Origin: Sediminispirochaeta bajacaliforniensis DSM 16054
GTDB lineage: Bacteria > Spirochaetota > Spirochaetia > DSM-16054 > Sediminispirochaetaceae
DNA: 64,000 nt
Assembly: GCF_000378205.1 (NCBI RefSeq)
Contig: NZ_KB899415.1
Location: forward strand, 62,001 to 126,000
Direction: 5' to 3'
A program made the position numbers and the translations under genes. This document shows, in pieces, positions 35,136-43,371 of this stretch (its first letter is position 1; each line of letters starts with the position of its first letter). Below the pieces are notes generated by a model. That model was not told the origin of the DNA, did not search any database, and worked only from the letters and a program-made list of their open reading frames with translations.

Positions 35136-35155
35136 ATACTTAAACGTTTAAGTAT
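35136..35155. promoter_or_regulatory. Perfect 20-bp LacI-2 operator before system 3
   Basis: ATACTTAAACGTTTAAGTAT is a perfect palindrome with a central CG, 16 bp before the PHP gene start. It is the classic shape of a LacI-family operator. Confidence 0.85.
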
Positions 35156-35171
35156 GAAGGAGTTTAGATAC

Positions 35172-35867
35172 ATGAAAAGATCGTATGCATATGAAACTCA
35201 TGCTCATACGACCGAAGTAAGCAGTTGTGGCCGAGTAAGAGCTGCCGATGCTCTTCGAATGTACAAGCGTGCCGGCTACCAGGGCATTATTTTTACCGAC
35301 CATTTTCATGACGATTATTTCTCTTCTCTTGGAGAGATGCCTTGGGAGGCCAAGATCGATTGCTATCTTACAGGCTATCGGGAAGCTGTCAAAGTGGCCC
35401 GGACATTGGACATGGATGTTTTATGGGGAATGGAGCTGCGCTTTACCGAAAACGATAACGATTACCTTGTCTATGGAATAGATAGCGACTTCTTGAAGGG
35501 GTGGGAAGATCTTCATCGTTCATCAATCAGCATATTCATGGAATCAATTAAGAGTAGGACAGATGTTCTGGTGTATCAGGCTCATCCTTTTCGCGATGGC
35601 TGTCGGTTGGTAGATCCTGTGATCGTCCATGGCTTGGAAATCTATAACGGAAATCCTCGACATGATTCAAGAAATAATCTTGCCGCACAGGCGGCTGCGG
35701 AAAACCGTACGCTTATCTTGTCCGGTTCTGATTTTCACAGGCCCGGCGATCTGGCAAGCGGCGGGGTGTTCCTGCCTGAACGTATCTCCTGTAATGCCGA
35801 ACTTATTGCCGCTTTGAAAGCTATTCGTTATGACGCTTTAATCATAAAGGAACCTGCATGCAAATAG
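35172..35867 (+). CDS. PHP-domain metal-dependent phosphoesterase
   Basis: A 231-residue PHP-fold hydrolase. Metal-binding motifs are THAHTTEVSS (near 9-18), FTDHFHDDY, YQAHPFRDG and GSDFHRPGD near the C-terminus. PHP enzymes include histidinol phosphatase and cyclic-phosphate or trinucleotide phosphoesterases. Here it leads transport system 3, so it likely acts on an imported phosphoester. ATG 35172 is preceded by AAGGAG at 9 nt; the in-frame ATG at 35154 lies in the operator. It overlaps the HAD gene by 10 bp. Confidence 0.82.
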   Translation: MKRSYAYETHAHTTEVSSCGRVRAADALRMYKRAGYQGIIFTDHFHDDYFSSLGEMPWEAKIDCYLTGYREAVKVARTLDMDVLWGMELRFTENDNDYLVYGIDSDFLKGWEDLHRSSISIFMESIKSRTDVLVYQAHPFRDGCRLVDPVIVHGLEIYNGNPRHDSRNNLAAQAAAENRTLILSGSDFHRPGDLASGGVFLPERISCNAELIAALKAIRYDALIIKEPACK

Positions 35868-36619
35868 ATACCGTACTCTTTGATATGGGGGGAACACTGG
35901 AAGAGATTTCGTATTCCTCTACTGTAGGATCGATGATTGAAAAACGTTTTGAAAACATTTTAAAGGTTCCTTTTTCGTCGATTACGACGGAAGGAGGCGA
36001 TGCTTTCTATAAGATACTCCTTGAGCGATATAGCGAATATCGTTGTTTTAGGGAAAGAACCTGTATCGAGGTTCATCCAGCCATGGTATGGAGGGATTGG
36101 ATTCTGAAAGGACTTGCGATTCCAGATAATGTTATTTTTGATCATTGTGAAGAACTTGCCTATTTCTGGGAAACAGAAGTAATCAACCGCTGTTGCCGGA
36201 AAAATACCGCAGTGATGCTTGAGAAATTACATTCTCGAGATATCAAGATGGGTATTATCAGTAATACTGGCAGCTTCACTCAGGTGTATAAATCACTGGA
36301 CCGATACGGAATCCGTTCTTTTTTTGACAAGATCGCACTTTCCTGCGCCTATGGTATTCGTAAGCCACATGGATTCTTGTTCAGGGATATTCTGAATCAG
36401 ATGGGTGCCGATGCGAAAAAGACACTCTTTGTGGGCGATACAATAACTCGAGATGTACTTGGAGCAAAAAATGCAGGTCTGTTCGGATCGATTCAAATTC
36501 AGTCCGATTTTACAAAACTCAGTGACGGTACACTCTCCGAAGATAGCCGACCTGATTATATCATCCAGGATCTCATGAGCATTCCATCGATCATCGATGA
36601 GATCAATCAACGTCAATAA
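35858..36619 (+). CDS. HAD-superfamily hydrolase (DxGGT type)
   Basis: A 253-residue class I HAD protein with a helical cap. Motif I is LFDMGGTLEE, so the nucleophile D9 is present but the usual second aspartate is Gly11. Motif II is GIISNTGS, the lysine lies in YGIRKPHGFLF and motif IV is FVGDTITRDVLGAKNAG. The missing acid/base Asp is seen in dehalogenase-like and some phosphatase subgroups, so the reaction is uncertain. AAGGAACC lies before ATG 35858. It is coupled to the PHP gene. Confidence 0.82.
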   Translation: MQIDTVLFDMGGTLEEISYSSTVGSMIEKRFENILKVPFSSITTEGGDAFYKILLERYSEYRCFRERTCIEVHPAMVWRDWILKGLAIPDNVIFDHCEELAYFWETEVINRCCRKNTAVMLEKLHSRDIKMGIISNTGSFTQVYKSLDRYGIRSFFDKIALSCAYGIRKPHGFLFRDILNQMGADAKKTLFVGDTITRDVLGAKNAGLFGSIQIQSDFTKLSDGTLSEDSRPDYIIQDLMSIPSIIDEINQRQ

Positions 36620-36649
36620 AAACATCATACCGAAAAAGGGGGGTATGTA

Positions 36650-38485
36650 ATGGTTCCTTCTGAAATTTCAGCGATGGGGAAATTTAGTAAAAAAATGCAT
36701 TATAATAAAACCAGATTATTTAATTACCTGCGGAATCCCCCGAATCTGATTACCATCGTATCTATTATTGTCCTATTATATTTGGTAGTCATTCCGTTGT
36801 GGGAAATTCTTAGTAATACGTTTCAACTACAATTCCGTGATGCAATGAAAACCGGTCTCTCCGAAGGCTCCTTTACCTTACGCTATTGGATACAGACTTT
36901 TGCCAGTACCATAAGTAAGGCAATGTTTTATAAACCCCTGGTTAATTCTTTGCTCATCTCCCTGAATGTTTCTATATTCGGTATCCTCATCGGTGGAATC
37001 CTGGCGTGGCTGGTTACCCGTACAGATCTACCTTTGAAGAACTTTTTTTCATTTATTCTTGTTGTTGCGTATATGGTTCCCTCGTGGTGTAAGGCTCTGT
37101 CTTGGCAGATTATCTTTAAAAACGATAGGATCGGCGGATATCCTGGTATGTTTCAGTCTATCTTCAAGATAGCGCCACCCAACTGGATATCATATGGCTT
37201 TTTTCCAATCGTCATTACGTTGTCCTTGCATTATTTTGTGTTTTCTTTCCTACTCATTTCCGCGGCGCTGTCCTCCATCGGAGGGGATCTTGAAGAGATG
37301 GCGGAGATAACAGGAGCAAAACGAAGTACCATTTTACGGAAGATTACCTTTCCTTTGGTCATGCCGGCCATCCTGTCCTCGTTTATTTTGACCTTCTCAA
37401 AGGCAATAGGCTCTTTCGGTGCACCGGCGTTTTTGGGGCTAAAGGTGAACTATTACACCTTGTCGACCATGATCTATGCCAATATCCGTAACCGTATGAC
37501 CACTCAGGCGTTTACTTTGTCGATTATATTGATTCTCGTTGCCAGTTTTACGGTTTATCTCAACCAGAAGGCCATTGGAAAACGAAAGAGCTTTACGACA
37601 ATTGGCGGAAAGAGTACACGTAAAAATTTTATTAGGCTCAAGAAATTTAAACCCCTGGTTACCATCGCGGTTTTCCTCTTTGTCGTTTTGGGCGTCATTA
37701 TGCCGCTGGTCGTTTTGGTCCTTCAAAGCCTCATGTTGAAGAAAGGGGTCTACAGCCCGAGTAATTTGACTTTCCATTTCTGGATTGGTGAGAGTAATCC
37801 CGCTATAGCCGATGGAGAAGCAGGTATTTTTCATAATCCGAGAATCTGGCTTGCTCTTGTCAATACGATGAAGCTTGTTATTATAACGTCTTTAATCGCA
37901 ACTGTTGTCGGTCTTCTTTTGGGATACATCATCTCAAGAGGACGCAAGAAAATCAGCGGTCGGTTTATCGAGCAAATTTCTTTTACCCCTATGCTGATTC
38001 CTTCTATTGCGTTGAGTACCATCTATCTTTCAATGTTTTCCAAACAGCAGCTCTTCCTGCCTGTTCTGTACGGCACCTTTTCGTTGCTCGTTCTGATCAG
38101 CATTGTGAAATATCTGCCCTTTGCCGTTCGATCGGGAACCAGTAGCATGATGCAAATTAATAGTGAACTTGAAGAGGCCGCAAAGATAGAGGGAACACCA
38201 TGGAGGAAAATTTTTTCAAGGCTGATCCTCCCTCTCGCCAAAGGAGGAATTTTTAGTGCCTTTTTATTGATCTTTATTAGCGGAATGAAAGAGTTGGCAT
38301 TAATTATGCTGTTAGTCACGCCCGAAACCGCCACCCTGACGACCTTAACCTATTCGTATACGGAGTCGGGTTTTGAGCAGTTTTCCGATGCAATTACAAC
38401 ATTAATTATTTTTATCATTATCGCTGTTAATTTCATTGCCAGAAAAGTCAGTAAAGCGGACATTTCCCAAGGAATAGGAGGTTGA
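36650..38485 (+). CDS. ABC transporter permease 3 (fused two-domain)
   Basis: A 611-residue inner-membrane permease of the FbpB type. The EAA loops are EEMAEITGAKRSTILRKITFPLVMP (near 210-235) and EEAAKIEGTPWRKIFSRLILPLAKGG (near 505-530). About 12 hydrophobic segments are visible, with a basic cytoplasmic linker near 300-335. GGGGGG lies 6 nt before ATG 36650. The ATPase gene begins 1 bp after the stop codon. Confidence 0.92.
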   Translation: MVPSEISAMGKFSKKMHYNKTRLFNYLRNPPNLITIVSIIVLLYLVVIPLWEILSNTFQLQFRDAMKTGLSEGSFTLRYWIQTFASTISKAMFYKPLVNSLLISLNVSIFGILIGGILAWLVTRTDLPLKNFFSFILVVAYMVPSWCKALSWQIIFKNDRIGGYPGMFQSIFKIAPPNWISYGFFPIVITLSLHYFVFSFLLISAALSSIGGDLEEMAEITGAKRSTILRKITFPLVMPAILSSFILTFSKAIGSFGAPAFLGLKVNYYTLSTMIYANIRNRMTTQAFTLSIILILVASFTVYLNQKAIGKRKSFTTIGGKSTRKNFIRLKKFKPLVTIAVFLFVVLGVIMPLVVLVLQSLMLKKGVYSPSNLTFHFWIGESNPAIADGEAGIFHNPRIWLALVNTMKLVIITSLIATVVGLLLGYIISRGRKKISGRFIEQISFTPMLIPSIALSTIYLSMFSKQQLFLPVLYGTFSLLVLISIVKYLPFAVRSGTSSMMQINSELEEAAKIEGTPWRKIFSRLILPLAKGGIFSAFLLIFISGMKELALIMLLVTPETATLTTLTYSYTESGFEQFSDAITTLIIFIIIAVNFIARKVSKADISQGIGG

Positions 38486-38486
38486 T

Positions 38487-39626
38487 ATGAGCCGTATAGA
38501 ACTGAATAAGGTAAATAAATACTATGATAAAGCACTTATCCTGAAGGATGTTGACCTTGTAGTAGAGGAGGGGGATTTCATGACCCTTCTTGGTCCGTCG
38601 GGATGTGGAAAGACCACCACGTTGCGTGTTATTTCCGGCTTGGAGAATCCTCAAAGTGGCACGGTGTCTATCGATGGCAGGGTTGTGGCCGACCCGAAAA
38701 GTGGTAGGTTTGAGCCGCCCGCCAAACGGGATCTCAACCTTGTTTTTCAAAGCTATGCTCTTTGGCCCCATATGACCGTTTTTGAAAATGTTGCCTTTGG
38801 TCTGACCGTAAAAAAAGTTCCCAAAAACGAGATTAAGAGGAGCGTAATGTCCGCATTGGAGAGGATGCAAATCGGGCAGTACGCCGATCGCTATCCTTCG
38901 GAATTATCAGGTGGGCAACAACAGCGGGTTGCCATAGCACGAGCCATTGTTTCCCAACCTAAAATTCTTCTTTTAGATGAACCGCTTTCCAATTTAGATG
39001 CAAAACTCCGTATAGATATGCGTGCCGAATTAAAGCGCCTGCACAAAGAGTTGAAGACCACAATCATCTACGTAACCCACGACCAGGTCGAAGCGCTTAC
39101 CCTTTCTTCCAAAATTGCCGTCTATTTTGAAGGGGTGCTTACACAATGCAATACACCAAGCGAAATTTACAACAACCCTGCTACATTGCGGGTTGCAGAG
39201 TTTATTGGTAATCCGAAGATTAATTTCCTTTCGGGTACCCTCGCGGATATAACAGATAATCAATTAACTGTTCAATGCAGTTTCGGATCTCTTACATGTA
39301 AGAATATCAATGAAAGAGGCAACGACTCCGTACACATCGTTTCCGAATCATTTTCCGGGCTTGAGGTAACCGTTGCTATTCGTCCCGAAGACATCCTTAT
39401 CGAAAAAAGTGAGCAAGACGGATATATCCCATGTTGCATTTCTTCTATTCTCCCTGCCGGATCGGAAACACTGCTGGAGCTTGAATTAGTAAATACTCTT
39501 CTCATGGTGAAAGAGGTTGGACCTCAACGCTTTGATGTCGGCGATACGGTCTGGGTCTACATGAAGCAGGAGCGAATGAATTTATATGAAACTGAAAACG
39601 GCACTTTGATTATGCGTGCTCAATGA
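38487..39626 (+). CDS. ABC transporter ATP-binding protein 3
   Basis: A 379-residue ATPase of system 3. Walker A is GPSGCGKTT (near 38), the Q-loop FQSYALWPHMTV, the signature [14 protein letters not shown], Walker [13 protein letters not shown], the H-loop VTHDQVEA, with a TOBE-like C-terminal domain. AGGAGG precedes ATG 38487. It closely resembles ATPases 1 and 2. Confidence 0.94.
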   Translation: MSRIELNKVNKYYDKALILKDVDLVVEEGDFMTLLGPSGCGKTTTLRVISGLENPQSGTVSIDGRVVADPKSGRFEPPAKRDLNLVFQSYALWPHMTVFENVAFGLTVKKVPKNEIKRSVMSALERMQIGQYADRYPSELSGGQQQRVAIARAIVSQPKILLLDEPLSNLDAKLRIDMRAELKRLHKELKTTIIYVTHDQVEALTLSSKIAVYFEGVLTQCNTPSEIYNNPATLRVAEFIGNPKINFLSGTLADITDNQLTVQCSFGSLTCKNINERGNDSVHIVSESFSGLEVTVAIRPEDILIEKSEQDGYIPCCISSILPAGSETLLELELVNTLLMVKEVGPQRFDVGDTVWVYMKQERMNLYETENGTLIMRAQ

Positions 39627-39634
39627 TGGAATCT

Positions 39635-39673
39635 ATCGGAACCAAATACATACACGGGTCCGATTAATTTTTT
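39635..39673 (+). terminator. Weak terminator-like hairpin before SBP3
   Basis: ATCGGA (39635-39640) can pair with TCCGAT (39659-39664), extended by two G-C pairs inside, followed by TTAATTTTTT. This may be an attenuator between the ATPase and binding-protein genes. Confidence 0.4.
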
Positions 39674-39689
39674 GTAAAGGAGAAGATCG

Positions 39690-40868
39690 ATGAAGCATGT
39701 AAAACGATTAGGTATTCTGGCAGTTATCCTTCTTTTGGTGTTTGCATTTTCTTCCTGCTCGAATAGTAAGAGCGAGAAGGGGACAGCCTCCATTTCGGAT
39801 GGGAAAAGTTGGGAGGAAACTTCAGGATTTAATGACAACCTAAGTGTGGAAGAACTTTACGAAAAAGCCAAAGAAGAGAAAACCGTTACGATTTATTCTA
39901 TGTCCAGCAGACTTAACGACGTTAAAGAGAGCTTTGAAGCGCAATATCCGGGGGTTGAAGTCGTTGTCTACGATATGAGAAATTCCGAAATTTTAGAAAA
40001 GTTCCAAAGAGAATACAACGCCGGTATCCATACTGCAGACGTGCTTTTTATAAAGGACACCGATGGGGCTGTTTACAATGAGTTTGTTAAAATGGGGCTT
40101 TTGAAAGAATACATTCCCCAGAATATGATGAAGAGTGCTCTTCCCGAGTACCAAAAAGGCGCCTATGTTCCTTACTTTGAGATGAAGCAAATTTTCTACA
40201 ATTCAGAAGTGTACGATTCTTGCCCCATTGATAATTGGTGGGATCTGACACGCCCTGAATACAACGGTAAGATTATTCTGAGGAGTCCAATAGAAAATTC
40301 CGAAATCATGGGACTGTTTATTGCCTTTGTAAAGAATAGTGATGATATGGCTTCTGCTTATGAAAAAGAGTTTGGTGAAAAGCTGGTTTTAAACGGAACG
40401 GAAAATGCCGGTTATGAATTTTTAAAACGTCTTATCAATAATGATTTGATTATCATGACGTCAGATACCGATATTACTGAGGCTGTCGGGGCTCCTGGAC
40501 AAAGTGATCCTCCTTTCGGGATTGCAACCTCCAGCAAGATGCGTAAAGCAGGTGATGATCTGCTGATTAATGTTGCCAATGATTTGTTACCTCGTTTGGG
40601 CGTGCTTGATCCTGCATATCTCTATATTACCGATCAATCGGAACATGTGAATGCTGCAAAACTTCTACTTCGTTGGATTGGCGGTGAGGCCGATGGAACG
40701 GGTGAGGGATTTAAACCCTTTCATGTCAGAGGTTCCTGGCCTTCACGTACGGACGTTGCTCCTATCGACACACCTCCCCTGAATTCCCTGAACCTATGGC
40801 CCTTGGATCTTAACTATAACTACATGATCCTTGATGATATGCGGAATTTCTGGCTTACCTTGCAATAA
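39690..40868 (+). CDS. ABC transporter substrate-binding lipoprotein 3
   Basis: A 392-residue lipoprotein (FAFSSC lipobox). The family-1 binding-protein core reads VTIYSMSSRLNDVKESFEAQYPGVEVVVYDMRNSEILEKFQREYNAGIHTADVLFI. It is more diverged from SBP1 and SBP2 than those are from each other, and is encoded after its ATPase instead of first. The final region (WPSRTDVAPIDTPPLNSLNLWPLDL) is rich in Pro and Trp. AAGGAG lies 7 nt before ATG 39690. Confidence 0.87.
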   Translation: MKHVKRLGILAVILLLVFAFSSCSNSKSEKGTASISDGKSWEETSGFNDNLSVEELYEKAKEEKTVTIYSMSSRLNDVKESFEAQYPGVEVVVYDMRNSEILEKFQREYNAGIHTADVLFIKDTDGAVYNEFVKMGLLKEYIPQNMMKSALPEYQKGAYVPYFEMKQIFYNSEVYDSCPIDNWWDLTRPEYNGKIILRSPIENSEIMGLFIAFVKNSDDMASAYEKEFGEKLVLNGTENAGYEFLKRLINNDLIIMTSDTDITEAVGAPGQSDPPFGIATSSKMRKAGDDLLINVANDLLPRLGVLDPAYLYITDQSEHVNAAKLLLRWIGGEADGTGEGFKPFHVRGSWPSRTDVAPIDTPPLNSLNLWPLDLNYNYMILDDMRNFWLTLQ

Positions 40869-40880
40869 TTCTTTTCGCTT

Positions 40881-40916
40881 CGCAACCGGGATGTACATAA
40901 GGCATCTCCGGTTGCG
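40881..40916. terminator. Intercistronic hairpin after SBP3
   Basis: A 9-bp stem CGCAACCGG (40881-40889) / CCGGTTGCG (40908-40916), without a T tract, lies between SBP3 and kinase 2. It parallels the hairpins after SBP1 and SBP2. Confidence 0.55.
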
Positions 40917-40934
40917 TGCTCCAAGGACAAAAAA

Positions 40935-41807
40935 ATGCTATACGATATAACAATGATCGGTCATGTCTGCAAAGACACTGTATTTGATGTGGGAGTTCGC
41001 TCCGAAAGTCTGGGTGGGGCGGTCTATTTCTCTTCTGCCGCCGTATCACGATCGGGAAAGCATGTTCATGTTATTACAAAGGCTGCAGAACAAGATGATG
41101 TATTGCTTGATGAGATGAGACAAAGTGGAATAGCGGTTACAAGGCAGGATTCGCCTCAAACAACCTGTATGGCGTTGCATTATGATTCGGCTGATCGTGA
41201 GCGACGTGAGATTCTTTTGGCCGCTCAGGCATCGTCGTTTTCTATTGCTTCCTTTCCGCTTGTCGAAAGCCGGATTTTTCACTTGGCAGGATTGGTAAGA
41301 GGAGAGATTCCGGAAGCTTTTATCCCCCACTTGGCTCAAAAGGGTGATCTTGCCGTGGATGTTCAGGGTTTTATCCGCTGCAATGAAGGAGAAAGGCTCT
41401 TATTTAAACCCTGGGAAAATGCTGATACATTGCTTCCTTTTATTAAATTTTTGAAAACGGATGCTGCCGAGGCGGAAATTCTCACAGGAGAGAAGGACCG
41501 AGAGAAGGCTGCTATATTGTTGAATAGAAAAGGGGCGAAAGAGGTCCTCATCACGCATAACAGTGAGGCCCTTTTGTTCGTTGATGGTAAGATCTATACG
41601 GCTCCATTTACTCCCTCAAATTTATCCGGCCGTACAGGGCGGGGAGACACCACTTTTGCCGCTTATCTTGCAAGACGTGTGGAAGATGCACACCCAGCCG
41701 AGGCTCTGCGGTATGCCGCTGCGCTCTGCTCTATTAAGATGGAGCATCCCGGTCCCTTTGAGGGAAATATCAGTGACGTATATGCGCGGATGAAAACAAT
41801 GATATAA
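40935..41807 (+). CDS. PfkB-family kinase 2 (TM0415-like)
   Basis: A 290-residue paralogue of the kinase at 33153. The two share LYDITMIGH or TYDITMIGH at the start, the HVITK block, FHLAGL, a DxxE motif (DAAEAEILTG) and the signature LSGRTGRGDTTFAAYL with its catalytic Asp. It closes system 3. Having one such kinase at the end of each of two transporter operons argues that both operons feed chemically related polyols into the cell. AAGGAC lies before ATG 40935. Confidence 0.82.
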   Translation: MLYDITMIGHVCKDTVFDVGVRSESLGGAVYFSSAAVSRSGKHVHVITKAAEQDDVLLDEMRQSGIAVTRQDSPQTTCMALHYDSADRERREILLAAQASSFSIASFPLVESRIFHLAGLVRGEIPEAFIPHLAQKGDLAVDVQGFIRCNEGERLLFKPWENADTLLPFIKFLKTDAAEAEILTGEKDREKAAILLNRKGAKEVLITHNSEALLFVDGKIYTAPFTPSNLSGRTGRGDTTFAAYLARRVEDAHPAEALRYAAALCSIKMEHPGPFEGNISDVYARMKTMI

Positions 41808-41857
41808 TTTCTCGAAAAATGGTAAAATTTTCCTTAAAAAGAGGTGGAATGTATAAA

Positions 41858-41889
41858 GTACCATTGTATATTTAAATATATAATGGTAC
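41858..41889. repeat. 32-bp near-perfect palindrome
   Basis: The arms 41858-41873 and 41874-41889 are inverted copies with one mismatched pair, outer sequence GTACCATT and an AT-rich centre (TATATTTAAATATA). It lies after the kinase 2 gene and before two terminators. It shares TACCA/TGGTA with the repeats at 17556-17591. Confidence 0.6.
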
Positions 41890-41900
41890 ACTTCCTAAAC

Positions 41901-41926
41901 GGTTCGTTGAACCAAATCTTTTTTTT
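41901..41926 (+). terminator. Terminator of system 3 (first)
   Basis: GGTTC-GTT-GAACC stem-loop followed by AAATC and eight T. Confidence 0.7.
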
Positions 41927-41934
41927 CGGCTGTG

Positions 41935-41960
41935 CCCCGGTTCCCGCCGGGGACTTTTTT
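41935..41960 (+). terminator. Terminator of system 3 (second)
   Basis: CCCCGG-TTCCCG-CCGGGG stem-loop followed by AC and six T. With the preceding hairpin it forms a tandem terminator isolating system 3 from the convergent DUF362 gene. Confidence 0.8.
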
Positions 41961-42023
41961 ACATATCATGATGGCAAAAATCGAATCCCGAACGGTCTGC
42001 TTTGATGCTGTCGACGGCATTGC

Positions 42024-43157
42024 TCATTTCATTATAACAAGCTCATAATCCCGGGTGCCTATGCCGATTTTCTCTGCATGCGCTAAGCAGGTATGCCATT
42101 CGGATTCGGGAGTGGAGTTGATGAAATGATCATGTTGATCAATGAAGCCCGGTTTTGCCATGTTCTCAGATAGTTGACTACCAGGAAGCGGTGCAGCCTT
42201 CAGACAGGCATCTGCACAAGCCTGGTCCAGAGCCAGGGGATCAAAGGATGCAAACATGCCTAAATTAGGGAGAATGGGTGCATCATTTTCTCCGTGACAA
42301 TCACAGTTGGGCGAGACATCCACTACCAAAGAAATGTGAAAGTTAGGCCGACCATCAAGCACTGCCTTGGTATATTCGGCCATGCGGCGGTTCAAGAGTT
42401 CAACAGCGTTGTCGCCACTGAAAGTAATGGCATCAAAATTGCATGCACCCAGACAGCGTCCGCAGCCAACACAATGTTCCTGATTAACATGCATCTTTTT
42501 TGCGGTCGCATCAAACTCCAGACCGTTGTTGGCGCACTCCCGTTCGCATCTTCGACAGCCACGGCAAAGAGCCTGGTCGATGTGTGGCTTACCACTGCTG
42601 TGCTGATCGGTTTTTCCTGCACGGGAGCCGCAGCCCATGCCGATGTTTTTAATGGTACCGCCGAAGCCCGTCATCTCATGCCCCTTGAAATGGGTCAGAC
42701 TGATAAACACATCGGCGTCCATAATGGTTCGTCCGATTCGGGCTTCTTTTACATATTCCCCTCCTGACACGGGCACTGCGATATCGTCGGTCCCTTTTAA
42801 CCCGTCTCCTATCAGGACAGGACAGCCCACGGTCAGAGGGGTAAATCCGTTCTCCCATGCACATTCCAAATGCTCTATCGCATTTTTTCGACTGCCGGGG
42901 TACATAGTGTTGCAGTCTGTCAAAAAAGGCTTACCGCCAAGCTCCTTCACGACGTCGACCACGGCTTTAGCATAATTAGGGCGAAGGTAGCTGATATTTC
43001 CCAGTTCACCGAAATGCATCTTGATGGCTGCAAACTTGCCATCCATATCGATTTTCCCGATACCGGCTCGTTTTAGTAACTTTTTCAGCTTGGTGGGAAG
43101 TCCGTCTCCGAACGCTATAGTGCGAAAATCCGTAAAATAGACCTTTGGTTTTTCCAT
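42024..43157 (-). CDS. DUF362 protein with two 4Fe-4S clusters
   Basis: A 377-residue cytoplasmic protein. The DUF362 domain is split around a ferredoxin module with two CxxCxxC...C clusters (CRGCRRCERECA and CVGCGRCLGACN, about 198-245). The flanking DUF362 segments include LTHFKGHEMTGFGGTIKNIGMGCGSRAGK and FASFDPLALDQACADAC. Members are often annotated as iron-sulfur proteins of unknown reaction, possibly electron transfer. AGGAG lies 11 nt before ATG 43157. Monocistronic. Confidence 0.88.
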   Translation of the reverse strand: MEKPKVYFTDFRTIAFGDGLPTKLKKLLKRAGIGKIDMDGKFAAIKMHFGELGNISYLRPNYAKAVVDVVKELGGKPFLTDCNTMYPGSRKNAIEHLECAWENGFTPLTVGCPVLIGDGLKGTDDIAVPVSGGEYVKEARIGRTIMDADVFISLTHFKGHEMTGFGGTIKNIGMGCGSRAGKTDQHSSGKPHIDQALCRGCRRCERECANNGLEFDATAKKMHVNQEHCVGCGRCLGACNFDAITFSGDNAVELLNRRMAEYTKAVLDGRPNFHISLVVDVSPNCDCHGENDAPILPNLGMFASFDPLALDQACADACLKAAPLPGSQLSENMAKPGFIDQHDHFINSTPESEWHTCLAHAEKIGIGTRDYELVIMK

Positions 43158-43313
43158 TCTTCATTTACTCCTGTTTTGAAAACGTATCCACTGATATATC
43201 TGGGTTTTCTATCCCCTGAATAAAACGTAGCAGCTGTAGTTTACTCTAAGTCAATAGTGCAACTGTCGAAAATTCCTTCGTGGAGGAAATCCTACCTGAT
43301 GGGCCTCGATCTC

Positions 43314-43342
43314 TTGCTAAAACGCAAAATGAGGACAATACT
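43314..43342 (+). promoter_or_regulatory. Possible promoter of the lipoprotein at 43372
   Basis: TTGCTA (43314-43319), a 17-bp spacer and AATACT (43337-43342); the start codon follows 29 bp later. Confidence 0.4.
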
Positions 43343-43371
43343 TGTACTAAGTTGACTCGAAAGGAGAGAGT

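Noticed and set aside
19019-40868. Annotating the three FbpABC-like systems as iron(III) transporters
   Set aside because: Their operons carry a glycosidase, phosphatases and sugar-type kinases and are controlled by LacI/GntR-LacI sugar-sensing regulators, with no Fur-like box seen. The family also contains sugar-phosphate and phosphonate binders.
42294-42975. Plus-strand frames inside the DUF362 gene
   Set aside because: They run antisense to the two 4Fe-4S cluster motifs and have no supporting features.
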